The notes beneath the pieces were generated by a model, which had not been told where the DNA came from, did not search any database, and saw only the letters and a program-made list of their open reading frames with translations. Made by a program: the position numbers and the translations under genes. A DNA stretch of 64,000 bases, from NCBI RefSeq assembly GCF_024648825.1, contig NZ_JANBBE010000001.1, positions 62,001 through 126,000 on the forward strand, read 5' to 3'. Origin of the DNA: Lentzea californiensis (GTDB lineage Bacteria; Actinomycetota; Actinomycetes; Mycobacteriales; Pseudonocardiaceae). Positions within the stretch are counted from its first letter, which is position 1, and each line of letters opens with the position of its first letter. This document shows, in pieces, positions 26,282 to 35,003 of this stretch.

Positions 26282-26968
26282 GTGAGCGTGACCGAGATCC
26301 TCTTCACGCCGTTGCTGAAGGCCGATCCGGGTCGTCCGCTGATCACGCACTACGACGACGCGGCCGGCACGCGGATCGAGCTCTCGCGCGCGACGGTGAA
26401 GAACTGGGCTGCGAAGACGGCGAACTGGCTGCGTGACGAGCACGACGTCGAGCCCGGTGACCCGGTGGCGGTGCTGCTGCCCGCGCACTGGCAGACCGTG
26501 GGCCTGCTGCTCGGCGCCTGGTGGTGCGGCGCCCGCGTGGTCGGCGCGGGCTTCTCCGGCGCGAAGGTGGCCGTGGTGCCGCCCGGCGGCACGGCGGACG
26601 CGGACGTCGTGGCCGTGGCCTCGTTGCACCCCATGGGGCTGGGCTCCGGCGCTCCGGTCGACTACGCCGACGACGTGCGCGTGCACGGCGACGACTTCAT
26701 GCCGTGGGAACCGGTCGCGGGTTCCACGCCCGCACTCGACGAGTCCACTGTGGACGAGGTGGTCGCTCAGGCCCGCGAACTGGGCGCCGCGCTCGGCACC
26801 GAGCCGCGTGTGCTGTCCACTCTGGAGTGGGACTCGCCTTCCGCTGTGCTGGAAGGCTTTCTGGCCGTGCTCGCGGCCGGCGGCTCACTCGTGCAGGTGA
26901 GCAATCCCGACGCGGGCCTGCTGGCCGCGCGCCGGGACAGCGAGAAGGTCACACGGCAGCTGGGTTGA
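26282..26968 (+). CDS. TIGR03089 family protein (acyl-CoA synthetase N-terminal-like)
   Basis: A 228-residue protein homologous to Rv3268. It resembles the N-terminal part of AMP-forming acyl-CoA synthetases (WLRDEHDVEPGDPVAVLLPA, WQTVGLLLGAWWCGARVVG) but is far too short to carry the catalytic core. It also lacks the P-loop-like AMP-binding motif, so independent adenylation is unlikely. Function is unknown. It starts with a GTG 9 bp after the LCP stop and ends inside the convergent DoxX gene, whose 3' end overlaps it by 20 bp. Confidence 0.85.
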   Translation: MSVTEILFTPLLKADPGRPLITHYDDAAGTRIELSRATVKNWAAKTANWLRDEHDVEPGDPVAVLLPAHWQTVGLLLGAWWCGARVVGAGFSGAKVAVVPPGGTADADVVAVASLHPMGLGSGAPVDYADDVRVHGDDFMPWEPVAGSTPALDESTVDEVVAQARELGAALGTEPRVLSTLEWDSPSAVLEGFLAVLAAGGSLVQVSNPDAGLLAARRDSEKVTRQLG

Positions 26969-27365
26969 GCACCTTGTTGTTCTTGAACAGCACGCGGTCC
27001 AGCGCGTAGGCACCACCGTTGAAGCCGAGCGCGAGAGCGGCGGCACCGAGCACGATCACCAGTTCCGCACCACCCTCGCCGAGCAGGCCGTTCGGCAGGT
27101 GGACGAGCAGCCACGCGCCGAGCATGTTGACGGCGAGCAGGACGCCCGCGATCGGCAGTGCCAGCCCGGCGATCAGCGCGAGCCCACCGGCGAGCTCGAC
27201 GGACGCGGCGAACCACGCGGACACCGACGGCAGTGGTACGCCCATCTTGTCGAACGACCCGGCGGTGCCGGCCATGCCGTACTCGGTGAACTTCTGCCAG
27301 CCGTGCGCGACGAACACGATGCCGACGGCGATGCGCCCGATGAGTGCGGCGACGTCCTTGACCAT
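26949..27365 (-). CDS. DoxX-family membrane protein
   Basis: A 138-residue DoxX-family protein with four predicted helices: IGRIAVGIVFVAHGWQKF, FAASVELAGGLALIAGLAL, AGVLLAVNMLGAWLLV and LVIVLGAAALALGFNGGAYA. The HGWQKF motif in the first helix is typical. In M. tuberculosis DoxX takes part in a membrane oxidoreductase complex with SodA and SseA; here neither partner is adjacent, so that role is only possible. The C-terminus LFKNNKVLNPAAV is soluble. It is divergent from the large toxin-like gene at 27690. Confidence 0.85.
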   Translation of the reverse strand: MVKDVAALIGRIAVGIVFVAHGWQKFTEYGMAGTAGSFDKMGVPLPSVSAWFAASVELAGGLALIAGLALPIAGVLLAVNMLGAWLLVHLPNGLLGEGGAELVIVLGAAALALGFNGGAYALDRVLFKNNKVLNPAAV

Positions 27366-27689
27366 GATGTTTGCTCCCCGATCCTGTCGTTCGGCTGTAG
27401 GTCGTTCAGCCTCGAACCAAAACTAGTGCAGGTTTGAACGACCCTCATGGTTCCGACAGGAAGCCGACAGCGAGTCCTTAGGTTCGCAGGTCGGGGGGAC
27501 ACGAAGTCCTGGTTCGGCACGGCTGACGCAGTTGAACAGGCCAGGTGTGATGCGTGTTAAACAACGCGTGCCACATCGTGATTCCTGGGGGGATTCATGA
27601 GGCGTCGACCGCGCGTGCCCGCACGTCCGCGGGCGGCAGCCATTCCCTCAGCGTGCCCGTGATCCGCACCTGCCTGGGGGAAGTGACGA
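27366..27689. other. 324-bp divergent intergenic region upstream of the toxin-like gene
   Basis: The region is more AT-rich than its surroundings and should hold promoters for DoxX and for the 27690 gene. A plus-strand TTGAAC at about 27535 followed 17 bp later by TGTTAA is the best promoter candidate. Downstream, GGGGGGATTC precedes an ATG at 27597 that opens a 21-codon Arg/Pro-rich frame ending at TGA 27662, in the same frame as the toxin gene. This could be a leader peptide, but composition alone could produce it. Confidence 0.4.
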
Positions 27690-30600
27690 GTGGAAGACGC
27701 AAGAGAGTTCAGCGCTGCCTGGTGGCGACGCAGAGCGAGCACGGCCGTGATCCTCGCGGTCCTGCTGGCACTGGTCGGGGGTGTCGCACCCGCCGTCGCC
27801 GCACCCGCACCCGTGCTCACGCAGCAGAGCCAGGACCCGCCACCGGCTGATCCGGTCGACGAGGAGCACGAGTTCTACAAGCAACTCGTGCAGGACATCG
27901 CCGAGCACGCGGAGGACGTCGAGGTCCGCGAGGCCGCCGCGGCGGCACTTGCCGTGGGAACCAAGGAGAGACTGCTCTGGTTCCTCGACCACGGCGAGGC
28001 CGAGGCGAGGGCCAAGGCCGACGAGCGCAAGCGCGTCGAAGCCGCGCAGAACCGCGCCAAGGTCGTCGAATGGGCGCGCACGGGCGGTCCGAACGTCAAG
28101 GCGGGCGCGGAAGCGGCGCTGAACGCCGGCGACCGGGCGATCCGCGACTTCGTGGCGTACGGCTACGAGATCGCGCTCAAGCGGGACAAGCAGCAGGCCG
28201 AGGACGACAAGGCCGAGCAGGACCGCATCATCGCCCGCGTCAAGATGATGGTCGAGATGGGCGGCCCGCAGGTCAAGATCGAGGGCACGCCGCTGCTGCT
28301 GCGCGGTGACTACGCGCTGATCCGCGAGTTCTACCTCACCGGGTACCACGTCGCGAACCAGCGCGACCACGACTTCCAGGCCGTCATCGAGCAGGCGCTG
28401 ATCGACCGCAACAAGGCGATCACCGACCTGGAGGCGGTCGCACGGCGCGCCGAGAAGGCGGCGAACGCGCGGGCGGAGATCCTGCGCGCCAACATCGACG
28501 CGGTCAAGAACCTCGACGACGTGACGCTGGCGCTGAACCTGGCCGCCAGGGCCGCGCACAAGGCCGACGAGATCCACCGCGATGACAAGCCCGGCCGGGT
28601 ACACGGTCAGCGGGGCCGCGCTGCCGAGATCGACGCGTTGCGCGCCGAGGCGACCGACTGGTCGAACAGGGCGGCACGGATCGCTCTCGAGTCCGCCGGG
28701 ACGACCGCCCGTGCGCAGAGCGCGGGCGTGCAACTGATCGAGACCGGCATGACCAACGGCGCGGACTGGGCCAAGGTCACCATCGCCATCGGTGCCGCCG
28801 TGGAGGCCGCGGCCAGGGCCGCCGAGACCTCGCAGCACGCGGCCGAGGCCACGCTGGCCGACAGTCGTGCGCTGGACGCGAACGCCGGCGCGCAGGAGCA
28901 CGCCGAGAACGCGAAGAAGTACCGGCAGGAAGCCGAACGCGGAGCCGAACAGGCCGCCGCGCTCGCCACGGCGGCCCGCGTGCAACTCGGCATCGCGACC
29001 ACCGCGCGGGACAAGGCCGCGGAGCAGAAGCGGGTCGCGGAGGCCGCTTCCACCAAGGCGCGCCAGCACGCCGTCAACGCGCGCAACCAGCGCCTCGCCG
29101 CGCAGTCCGCGTCGGCGAACGCGGTCGGCAGGTCGCAGGCCGCCGTCGCCGCGCGCAACGACGCGGTCAAGGCGGGCGTGCGCGAGCAGGAGACGATCGA
29201 GGCCGTCCAGCGCACCGGCCGTGAGCTCAAGACGGCGACCTCGGTCTGCCAGGGCCAGATGACCTTCGCCGAGCAGGCAGAGGCAGGCCTCAGGAAGGCA
29301 CGCGAAGAGGCCATCGCGGCGGGCAAGAACGCCGACGAGGCGACGAAGGACATCGCGGAGGCGGCAGGCAGGGCCCGTTCCGAGGCCAACGCCTCCGCCG
29401 CGTGGGCGAGCCGTGCCCAGTCGGCTGCCGCGGCTGCGGCCGCCGAGGCGCAGAAGGCGGCGAAGGCGGCCCAGGACGCCCGCGCGGCCGCCCACCGTGC
29501 CGAGCAGGAGGCCGTGACCGCCCGCCGTGCCGCGGACGACGCGAACCGCCTGGCCATGGAGGCGGCCAACGTCGCCGTCGCCACGTTGGCCGCCGCCGAG
29601 CAGACGCAGTGCGAGGCGGAAGCCGCCATCTCCGAGGCCAACTCGGCTGTCTGGCAGTCCGCGATCGCCGACCGGGCGGCAGCGGCAGCGGCCGCATCTG
29701 CCTCGTTGATCATCGACCCCGCCCGGATGACCGACCTCGTCGCGAGGCCGTACGCGGGGATCAACGCCGACGCCCGCAAGGCGTTGGCACTGGCCGCCAA
29801 GGCACTGCTGATCGGCGAGGAGCAGTCCCGCGCCGCGCAGGAGAAGGCGGCCGAGGCCCAGAAGGCGGCGCAGGACGCCACCCTCGCGGCGGACCGCGCG
29901 GTCGCCGAGGTCAAGCCCGCCTACGAGGCCGCCGCCCGTGCCGCCAGGTCGGCACAGCAGGCCGCCGAGGACGCGGTCGCCGCCACCGTCGCGGCGAACG
30001 CGGCCACGCAGTTCGCGGCGGGCGCACACGCCGCCGCCAACACGGCGGCGCAGCACTCGTCGTCAGCGCGCTCGGACGCCGTCGGTGCGGCGAGCGCGGC
30101 AGCCGTCGCGACGAGTGCCGCGCAGACGGCGGGTCAGGCCGCGGCCGCCGCCGAGCAGATCCACCAGTGGGCGATCAACGCCACGGCGTCGATCCACAAG
30201 TTCAGCGACGAGGTCGGCACGGCGCTCGACCAGTTCACCGACTTCAAGAAACGCGCGGAGGAAGCGCAGAAGAAGATCACGGCGGACGCCCAACGCAAGC
30301 AGAACGAGCTCAACCAGCAGTTCACCGACGGCTTCGGGAAGCTGCTGCAGTGCGGGATCTCGCCGCTCGCACCGGGCTGCGTCGAGATGCAGGTGCGGTA
30401 CGCCGAACTCTGGCTCGACGGCATCACCGGCACCGGCGACTACATCGCGAAGGGCATCAACTGCCAGGGCGGCGACCAGCAGGCGTGCCGCGACTTCGAG
30501 GACGCCACCAGGAAGATCGGGGAGTTCGCGAAGAACGCCGTCGACGGCTTCGTCGAGGGCGCGAAGAACACCTGGCAGGGCATCGTCACGCTCGGGAACT

Positions 30601-31883
30601 GCCTGAACGTCGGCGGTCAGTCGTCGGTCGCGGCCTGCGCGCAGATCATCGCCGGCCTCAAGGACGTCGCCCAGAACCCGTACAAGCTGGTGCACCTCGA
30701 CGTCTGGCACGACAACCCCGGCAAGGCGTTCGGCCTGTCGATGTTCGACGTGCTGGCGAACGTCGTCACCAGCCCGCTGGGCGGCAACGCGTTGTCCGGC
30801 GCGCTCAACGTAGTCCGGAACACGATCAGCCGGGCGACCGCCATCATCGCCAAGGACGTCGGCGAGTTCGGCACGTTCCTGATCAAGGTCTCGGACAACG
30901 TCCCGAACCGGCTTCCCGGTGACTTCGCCCAGGTCAACCGACTGCAGGTCGCCGTCAACAACGGCGTGGCCAAGCTGACCGGCGGGTTCGTCCACCTCGA
31001 CGGCAGGCTCTACAAGCTGCGTGACGTCGAGCTCGTGCCCGAGGGCGATCCGTCCAGGCTGGACGGTTCGGTCGCACGTATCGAGAAGGACCCGGAAGCG
31101 GCCGAGCTGCAGATCACCCTCGAGAACGGCCTCGCCAAGATCGAGGGCGCGAAGTTCAAGTTCGAGAAGATCGAGAAGATCGAACCGCCGACCTCGGCAA
31201 AGAACGTGAAGGGCGTAGACGACCCGGTCACGGGTGTCTGGACCGCGGAGGAGTTCGGCCAGCCGCTCAGGCTGGAAGCCGGTCCCAACAAGGCCGTGAA
31301 CGACTTCCTCAAGGTCGCGGAGGGAGTCGGGTCGAGGCTCACCCCCAAGATGAAGGTCCTCGCCACCGAGGTGCGGACCGGTCGGCTGTACGGCGAGGAC
31401 CAAGCCCTCAAGAGTGCTGACTCGCTGAAGCGCAAGGTCGTCGGCGAGATCGAAGAAACGCCCGACATCAACACGATTCTCAAGGAGATCAACGACAGCG
31501 TCCGGTACACGATCGTGCTGGACGACGCGTCCTACGTCGACGGTGTCAAGGCTGCCATCGAGAAGATGGAAGTGCTCTATGACAAGGTCGAGGTCAAGAA
31601 CTTCTGGAAGAAGTACGCCGAAGTCAACGCATACAAGGGCATCAACTCCACCTGGCGGGACAGGGAGACCGGGCACCTCTTCGAGATGCAGTTCCACACG
31701 GAGAGCAGCCTGCTCGCGAAGAGCATCGAACACCCTTGGTACCAGCTGCTCCGCGTCCCCGGTCTGACCGCGCTGGAGGCAGACTTCGCAAGGGCGCAGT
31801 CAGCCCTGCTCTTCGCCGACGTGAAGGTTCTGCCGGCGTACATGAACATCCCGCAGTTCAAGTTGGAGACGGGAGGAAACTGA
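27690..31883 (+). CDS. Secreted ALF-repeat protein with C-terminal RelA/SpoT-like domain (putative polymorphic toxin)
   Basis: A 1,397-residue exported protein. Signal peptide: basic start, hydrophobic TAVILAVLLALVGGVAPAVA, cleavage likely near residue 38. Residues ~78-230 resemble ALF repeats (EVREAAAAALAVGTKERLLW, FLDHGEAEARAKAD; periodic G-x-FxxxGxxxA). Residues ~230-870 are an Ala-rich coiled region; ~900-1060 contain paired cysteines and a hydrophobic segment. The C-terminal ~180 residues resemble RelA/SpoT-type synthetases: SLKRK (1245-1249), NDSVRYTIVLDD (1268 on; D1269, R1272), YKGINSTW (Y1315) and FEMQFHT (E1332, the expected catalytic Glu). Streptomyces secreted ATP nucleotide 3'-pyrophosphokinases and the Tas1 toxin share this fold. 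No HD hydrolase domain is seen. The GTG has GGGGGAAG upstream. Confidence 0.75.
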   Translation: MEDAREFSAAWWRRRASTAVILAVLLALVGGVAPAVAAPAPVLTQQSQDPPPADPVDEEHEFYKQLVQDIAEHAEDVEVREAAAAALAVGTKERLLWFLDHGEAEARAKADERKRVEAAQNRAKVVEWARTGGPNVKAGAEAALNAGDRAIRDFVAYGYEIALKRDKQQAEDDKAEQDRIIARVKMMVEMGGPQVKIEGTPLLLRGDYALIREFYLTGYHVANQRDHDFQAVIEQALIDRNKAITDLEAVARRAEKAANARAEILRANIDAVKNLDDVTLALNLAARAAHKADEIHRDDKPGRVHGQRGRAAEIDALRAEATDWSNRAARIALESAGTTARAQSAGVQLIETGMTNGADWAKVTIAIGAAVEAAARAAETSQHAAEATLADSRALDANAGAQEHAENAKKYRQEAERGAEQAAALATAARVQLGIATTARDKAAEQKRVAEAASTKARQHAVNARNQRLAAQSASANAVGRSQAAVAARNDAVKAGVREQETIEAVQRTGRELKTATSVCQGQMTFAEQAEAGLRKAREEAIAAGKNADEATKDIAEAAGRARSEANASAAWASRAQSAAAAAAAEAQKAAKAAQDARAAAHRAEQEAVTARRAADDANRLAMEAANVAVATLAAAEQTQCEAEAAISEANSAVWQSAIADRAAAAAAASASLIIDPARMTDLVARPYAGINADARKALALAAKALLIGEEQSRAAQEKAAEAQKAAQDATLAADRAVAEVKPAYEAAARAARSAQQAAEDAVAATVAANAATQFAAGAHAAANTAAQHSSSARSDAVGAASAAAVATSAAQTAGQAAAAAEQIHQWAINATASIHKFSDEVGTALDQFTDFKKRAEEAQKKITADAQRKQNELNQQFTDGFGKLLQCGISPLAPGCVEMQVRYAELWLDGITGTGDYIAKGINCQGGDQQACRDFEDATRKIGEFAKNAVDGFVEGAKNTWQGIVTLGNCLNVGGQSSVAACAQIIAGLKDVAQNPYKLVHLDVWHDNPGKAFGLSMFDVLANVVTSPLGGNALSGALNVVRNTISRATAIIAKDVGEFGTFLIKVSDNVPNRLPGDFAQVNRLQVAVNNGVAKLTGGFVHLDGRLYKLRDVELVPEGDPSRLDGSVARIEKDPEAAELQITLENGLAKIEGAKFKFEKIEKIEPPTSAKNVKGVDDPVTGVWTAEEFGQPLRLEAGPNKAVNDFLKVAEGVGSRLTPKMKVLATEVRTGRLYGEDQALKSADSLKRKVVGEIEETPDINTILKEINDSVRYTIVLDDASYVDGVKAAIEKMEVLYDKVEVKNFWKKYAEVNAYKGINSTWRDRETGHLFEMQFHTESSLLAKSIEHPWYQLLRVPGLTALEADFARAQSALLFADVKVLPAYMNIPQFKLETGGN

Positions 31884-31887
31884 CCCC

Positions 31888-32148
31888 ATGGCGAGGAAAT
31901 ACAGGTACTACGCGTTGCTCGGCATCTACGACACCCTGGACAACCCGTTCGCCGTGGTGCGCGTGGGTGGTGAGTTCGCGGAAAGCTTCAAGACGAGCCT
32001 CCAATGGTCCCGCACCGATCTGATGGACCGCATCAGGACAGGCAGGGACAACCGCGAGGTCGTGGAGATCAGCGAAGAAGACGCCACTCGCTTCGAAGCC
32101 ACACAAGCGCGTCGAACCGCAGAGGTTCGCGAGCGCGACGGCGGCTGA
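31888..32148 (+). CDS. Small hypothetical protein, candidate immunity factor
   Basis: An 86-residue soluble protein starting 4 bp after the stop of the RelA/SpoT-tipped protein. It begins MARKYRYYALLGIYDTLDNP, continues FAVVRVGGEFAESF, and ends with a charged helix (EISEEDATRFEATQARRTAE). GGAGG lies eleven bases before the ATG. There is no signal peptide, as expected for a cytosolic immunity protein guarding against a self-delivered toxin. It is not similar to the HD-type ppGpp hydrolases that neutralise some RelA-like toxins, so neutralisation by binding would be the model. The family is not recognised; the immunity role rests on position and size only. Confidence 0.6.
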   Translation: MARKYRYYALLGIYDTLDNPFAVVRVGGEFAESFKTSLQWSRTDLMDRIRTGRDNREVVEISEEDATRFEATQARRTAEVRERDGG

Positions 32149-32160
32149 TCCAACCCCGTG

Positions 32161-32191
32161 AACCGGGCCGGGCACTCCGCCCGGCCCGGTT
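32161..32191. terminator. Bidirectional hairpin terminator
   Basis: AACCGGGCCGGGC (32161-32173) and GCCCGGCCCGGTT (32179-32191) form a perfect 13-bp stem with the loop ACTCC. It lies between the convergent small immunity-like gene and the META lipoprotein gene and fills nearly all of their 46-bp gap. Confidence 0.8.
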
Positions 32192-32194
32192 CCG

Positions 32195-32968
32195 TCATTT
32201 CCGGAGCTTCAGGCCGACGCCGTTCGCGTTCATCAGGGTCAGGGTGTCGCCGTCGATCTCGAAGGTGACCTCCCCCAGTCCGAGGGTGTCGAGGATGGCG
32301 CCCTCCACCTTCATCTTGTCTTCCGAGCACATCATCAAGGTCATGGCGAGGCTGCCGCCGAACGTGATCCGCTGACCGTCCACTTCGTACTTCTCGGCGC
32401 CGGTGAAGTCCGTGGAGCCGCTGTTGCAGCCGCCCTGCACGTAGATGTGGCCGTTCTTGAAGGAGACCGTGCCCGTCACACCGTCCGGCACCGACGACAC
32501 GGCGTCCTTGGTGACGATGCCCTCGACGGTCCAGGTGACGCCTTCCAGCGGTGCCTGAGGTTCCGGCGCGAGCACGATCTCGGCGTTCGCCCCGGTGAGC
32601 ACGAGGTTCGGGCCGTCGAGCCTCCAGGACGGCTTGCCGTTGAGCAGCTTGGCCAACCACTCGTCCTGCTCGTGCAGGCCCTCGCCCGGACAGGCCATGT
32701 CGGTGGTGCTGAGGTCGGTGACCGTGAGCTTGCCGTCGTCGAGGTTCACCGGGCCCTGCATCTGGTTGCAGCCGGCTCGGGCGAGCAGCCTGCCGTCGGC
32801 GGTGAACCTCAGTTCCAGCTTCGTGCCTTCGACCAGAGCGCGCGGCTTGCCCTGTTCGGTGACGGACGTGGACGTGAACACCTTGCCCTGCACGCCGTTT
32901 CCTCCTCCTCCAGCGGTTCCGCACGCGGTGACGAGCAGTGCCACGGCGATGAGAAGCCGGGAACCCAT
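32195..32968 (-). CDS. META-domain lipoprotein (two META domains)
   Basis: A 257-residue lipoprotein: MGSRLLIAVALLVTACGTAG carries a signal peptide with lipobox VTAC. Two META domains follow, each about 110 residues. The first shows LARAGCNQMQGPVNL and the paired cysteine in DMACPGEG; the second has YVQGGCNSGSTDF and MMCSEDKMKVEGAIL. META domains occur in the heat-shock protein HslJ and in many surface lipoproteins with no assigned biochemistry. The start is the ATG at 32968, 8 bp after the stop of a close paralogue, so the two are probably co-transcribed. Confidence 0.85.
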   Translation of the reverse strand: MGSRLLIAVALLVTACGTAGGGGNGVQGKVFTSTSVTEQGKPRALVEGTKLELRFTADGRLLARAGCNQMQGPVNLDDGKLTVTDLSTTDMACPGEGLHEQDEWLAKLLNGKPSWRLDGPNLVLTGANAEIVLAPEPQAPLEGVTWTVEGIVTKDAVSSVPDGVTGTVSFKNGHIYVQGGCNSGSTDFTGAEKYEVDGQRITFGGSLAMTLMMCSEDKMKVEGAILDTLGLGEVTFEIDGDTLTLMNANGVGLKLRK

Positions 32969-32976
32969 GTGCGGCA

Positions 32977-33738
32977 CTACTTCCCGAGTTTCAGGCCCGC
33001 GCCGGACGCGTTGGTCAGGCTCAGCGTGGCGCGGTCGATCTCGTGGGTCGCCTCTCCGTTCTCGAACGTCGCGCGGACGGCGTTCTCCACCTCGTCCACC
33101 GGACCGCACCCCTTCAGGGTGGTGGGCCCCAGCTTGGCCTTGATCGTCTGGCCGTCCAGCTGGTAGGGCTTCTCGCCGCCGTTCATGTTGCAGCCGGTGT
33201 CCACCATCATGTTGCCGCCCTTGAAGGTGATCGTGACCTTCACCCCGGCCGGGACGGACGAGACCGCGTCCCGCGTGGCGAGGCCGTTGACGGTCCAGGT
33301 GCCCTCCAGGGTCGCGGGCTGTTCCGGCGCGAGGACGATCTCCGCGTTCGAACCGGAGACCACGAGGTTCGTGCCGTCCAGCTTCCAGGACGGTGTGGCT
33401 CCGAGCAGCTTCGACAGCCAGTCGTCCTGCTGGTGCAGCTCGGGTTTGGGGCAGCCCATCGCGGTCATGCCGAGGTCGGTGACGGAGAGCTTGCCGCCGT
33501 CGAGCTCCACCGGGCCCTGCATCTGGTTGCAGCCGGCTCGGGCGAGGAGCCTGCCGTCGTCGGTGAATCTCAGTTCCACCCTCGTGCCCTCGACCATGGC
33601 ACGCGGCTGCCCCTGTTCGGTCACGGAGGACGAGACGTACACCTTGCCCCGCAGGTCGGCGCCCTGGCCCGCGGAGGGGCTGCCACAGGCCGCGGTGACG
33701 GCGAGGAGCAGGACGACGAGCGCGATTCGGTTGCTCAT
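32977..33738 (-). CDS. META-domain lipoprotein (paralogue)
   Basis: A 253-residue lipoprotein closely similar to the downstream gene. The signal MSNRIALVVLLLAVTAACGS has lipobox TAAC. The two META domains show LARAGCNQMQGPVELDGGKL, AMGCPKPE and MVDTGCNMNGGEKPYQ. Shared stretches such as SSVTEQGQPRAMVEGT against STSVTEQGKPRALVEGT show a recent tandem duplication followed by divergence, with the second META domain more diverged. Both are expected on the outer leaflet of the membrane. A longer upstream reading exists, but only the ATG at 33738 gives a signal peptide. Confidence 0.85.
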   Translation of the reverse strand: MSNRIALVVLLLAVTAACGSPSAGQGADLRGKVYVSSSVTEQGQPRAMVEGTRVELRFTDDGRLLARAGCNQMQGPVELDGGKLSVTDLGMTAMGCPKPELHQQDDWLSKLLGATPSWKLDGTNLVVSGSNAEIVLAPEQPATLEGTWTVNGLATRDAVSSVPAGVKVTITFKGGNMMVDTGCNMNGGEKPYQLDGQTIKAKLGPTTLKGCGPVDEVENAVRATFENGEATHEIDRATLSLTNASGAGLKLGK

Positions 33739-33778
33739 GCGCGTAGGACGGAACGTCGTGGCGTTGGGGTTGCCCGAA

Positions 33779-33808
33779 GGCCGGACGCGGGATCTTCCGC
33801 GTCCGGCC
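33779..33808 (-). terminator. Hairpin terminator after the serine protease gene
   Basis: GGCCGGACGCGG (33779-33790) pairs perfectly with CCGCGTCCGGCC (33797-33808) around the loop GATCTT. It lies between the protease stop and the META lipoprotein start on the same strand. It should separate the protease transcript from the lipoprotein pair or attenuate read-through. Confidence 0.7.
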
Positions 33809-33824
33809 GACGGAGAGTTCGAGG

Positions 33825-34796
33825 TCACGGGGACAGCGACTCGGCGAAGTCGTAGAGGCTCTTGACGTCGTTGTCGAAGTACGGCCCGTCCATCTGGCTG
33901 GCGTCGGCGTGCCGGTGGCTGACCACGCTGTTGATGTAGCCCAGCCCGTTCTGGTCGTTGTACTCCTGCAGCCACGGACCGCCGGACGATCCGCCGGTCA
34001 TGTTGCACCAGGCCCGCACCTGCTGGCCGTGGCCGTTCCAGGTCGTGCCCTGGCAGAAGTACTGCAGCTCACCGCTGAACGGCGCACCCGCGGGGTAGCC
34101 GAGGATCGTGACGGCCACCGAGTAGCCCCAGTTCCAGCGCAACCCGTTGCCACCCACGACGTTGGCGATCGAGCTGCCGCCGAGGGTGTTCATGACGACG
34201 ATGCCCATGTCCTCGTCGCTGCTGCTGGAGTTGATCCAGGCGGTGCGAGTGGTGAGCGTGTACGCGCTCCACGTGCCGAACGGGCGCGCACCGTCGCGGT
34301 AGCGGGGGACGAACACCCAGTTGGACATCCACTGGCCGCCGGCGCCGCCGTGCACGCAGTGCCCGGCCGTCTGGACCAGCTTCCTCTTGGTGCTGCTCAC
34401 GGTCGCGCCGGAGCAGACGTAGTTCAGGCCGTTGACCGGGTTGGTGAAGAACACCTTTCCGACCGTCGACGCCTCGTTCAACATCGTCCCGATGCCCTGC
34501 GCGCGCTCCGCCTTGACCTTCACCGAGGGTGCGACGCCCTCGATGCTGCCCGCACGACCCGAGGGCTGGCGTGGGGAAGAGGCCTGGACGGTGGCAGGAG
34601 CCTGAGCCGGGATCGCCTTGGCCATGCGCTCCGAGGTCCAGTACTGCTCGGCCGCGGCGGCCGTCTGGATCTTGTTGTCGGAGGTTCTGGCCTGGCTGGC
34701 AGCGCTGCCGTTCGGTGCCGCCTGCGCGGTCGGCACGAAAACGGAAGCAGCCAGCACAAATCCAAACACTAAAGTTACAGTTCTTTTCGCTCTCAT
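33825..34796 (-). CDS. Secreted trypsin-fold serine endopeptidase (S1/V8-like)
   Basis: A 323-residue secreted protease. MRAKRTVTLVFGFVLAASVF followed by VPTAQAAP is a clear signal peptide with an AQA cleavage site. A ~90-residue propeptide-like region precedes the catalytic domain. The triad is visible: LVQTAGHCVHG (His), SSSDEDMGIVVMNTL (Asp) and MTGGSSGGPWLQEY (Ser in GGSSGGPW). Four cysteines (YVCSG with GHC; YFCQG with AWCN) should form two disulfides. It resembles Streptomyces secreted V8/trypsin-like endopeptidases. Upstream 34797-35003 is AT-rich, with GAGGT before the ATG, and should contain its promoter. Confidence 0.88.
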   Translation of the reverse strand: MRAKRTVTLVFGFVLAASVFVPTAQAAPNGSAASQARTSDNKIQTAAAAEQYWTSERMAKAIPAQAPATVQASSPRQPSGRAGSIEGVAPSVKVKAERAQGIGTMLNEASTVGKVFFTNPVNGLNYVCSGATVSSTKRKLVQTAGHCVHGGAGGQWMSNWVFVPRYRDGARPFGTWSAYTLTTRTAWINSSSSDEDMGIVVMNTLGGSSIANVVGGNGLRWNWGYSVAVTILGYPAGAPFSGELQYFCQGTTWNGHGQQVRAWCNMTGGSSGGPWLQEYNDQNGLGYINSVVSHRHADASQMDGPYFDNDVKSLYDFAESLSP

Positions 34797-35003
34797 TCGA
34801 AATACCTCACCAAAAGAGGTGGACTTGCGGCTTTTCGAACGTAGCGACGCCTCTGACCTGCTGTCCAGCGCTTCCCAGAAATTGCTCCACTCGGCCTTGT
34901 TCGCATTCCACGCCCTTTAGAAAGGGGTCCGTACGGGTCATTTCCGACATGAATGCGCCGCATCGGAAAGCGCTATCCAAGTTGTTGATCTTGAACTTGA
35001 GGG

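Noticed and set aside
27597-27662. 21-codon leader-peptide-like frame with GGGGGGA upstream
   Set aside because: It is Arg/Pro-rich and has no attenuator structure or regulatory amino-acid run; noted in the intergenic entry but not called a gene.
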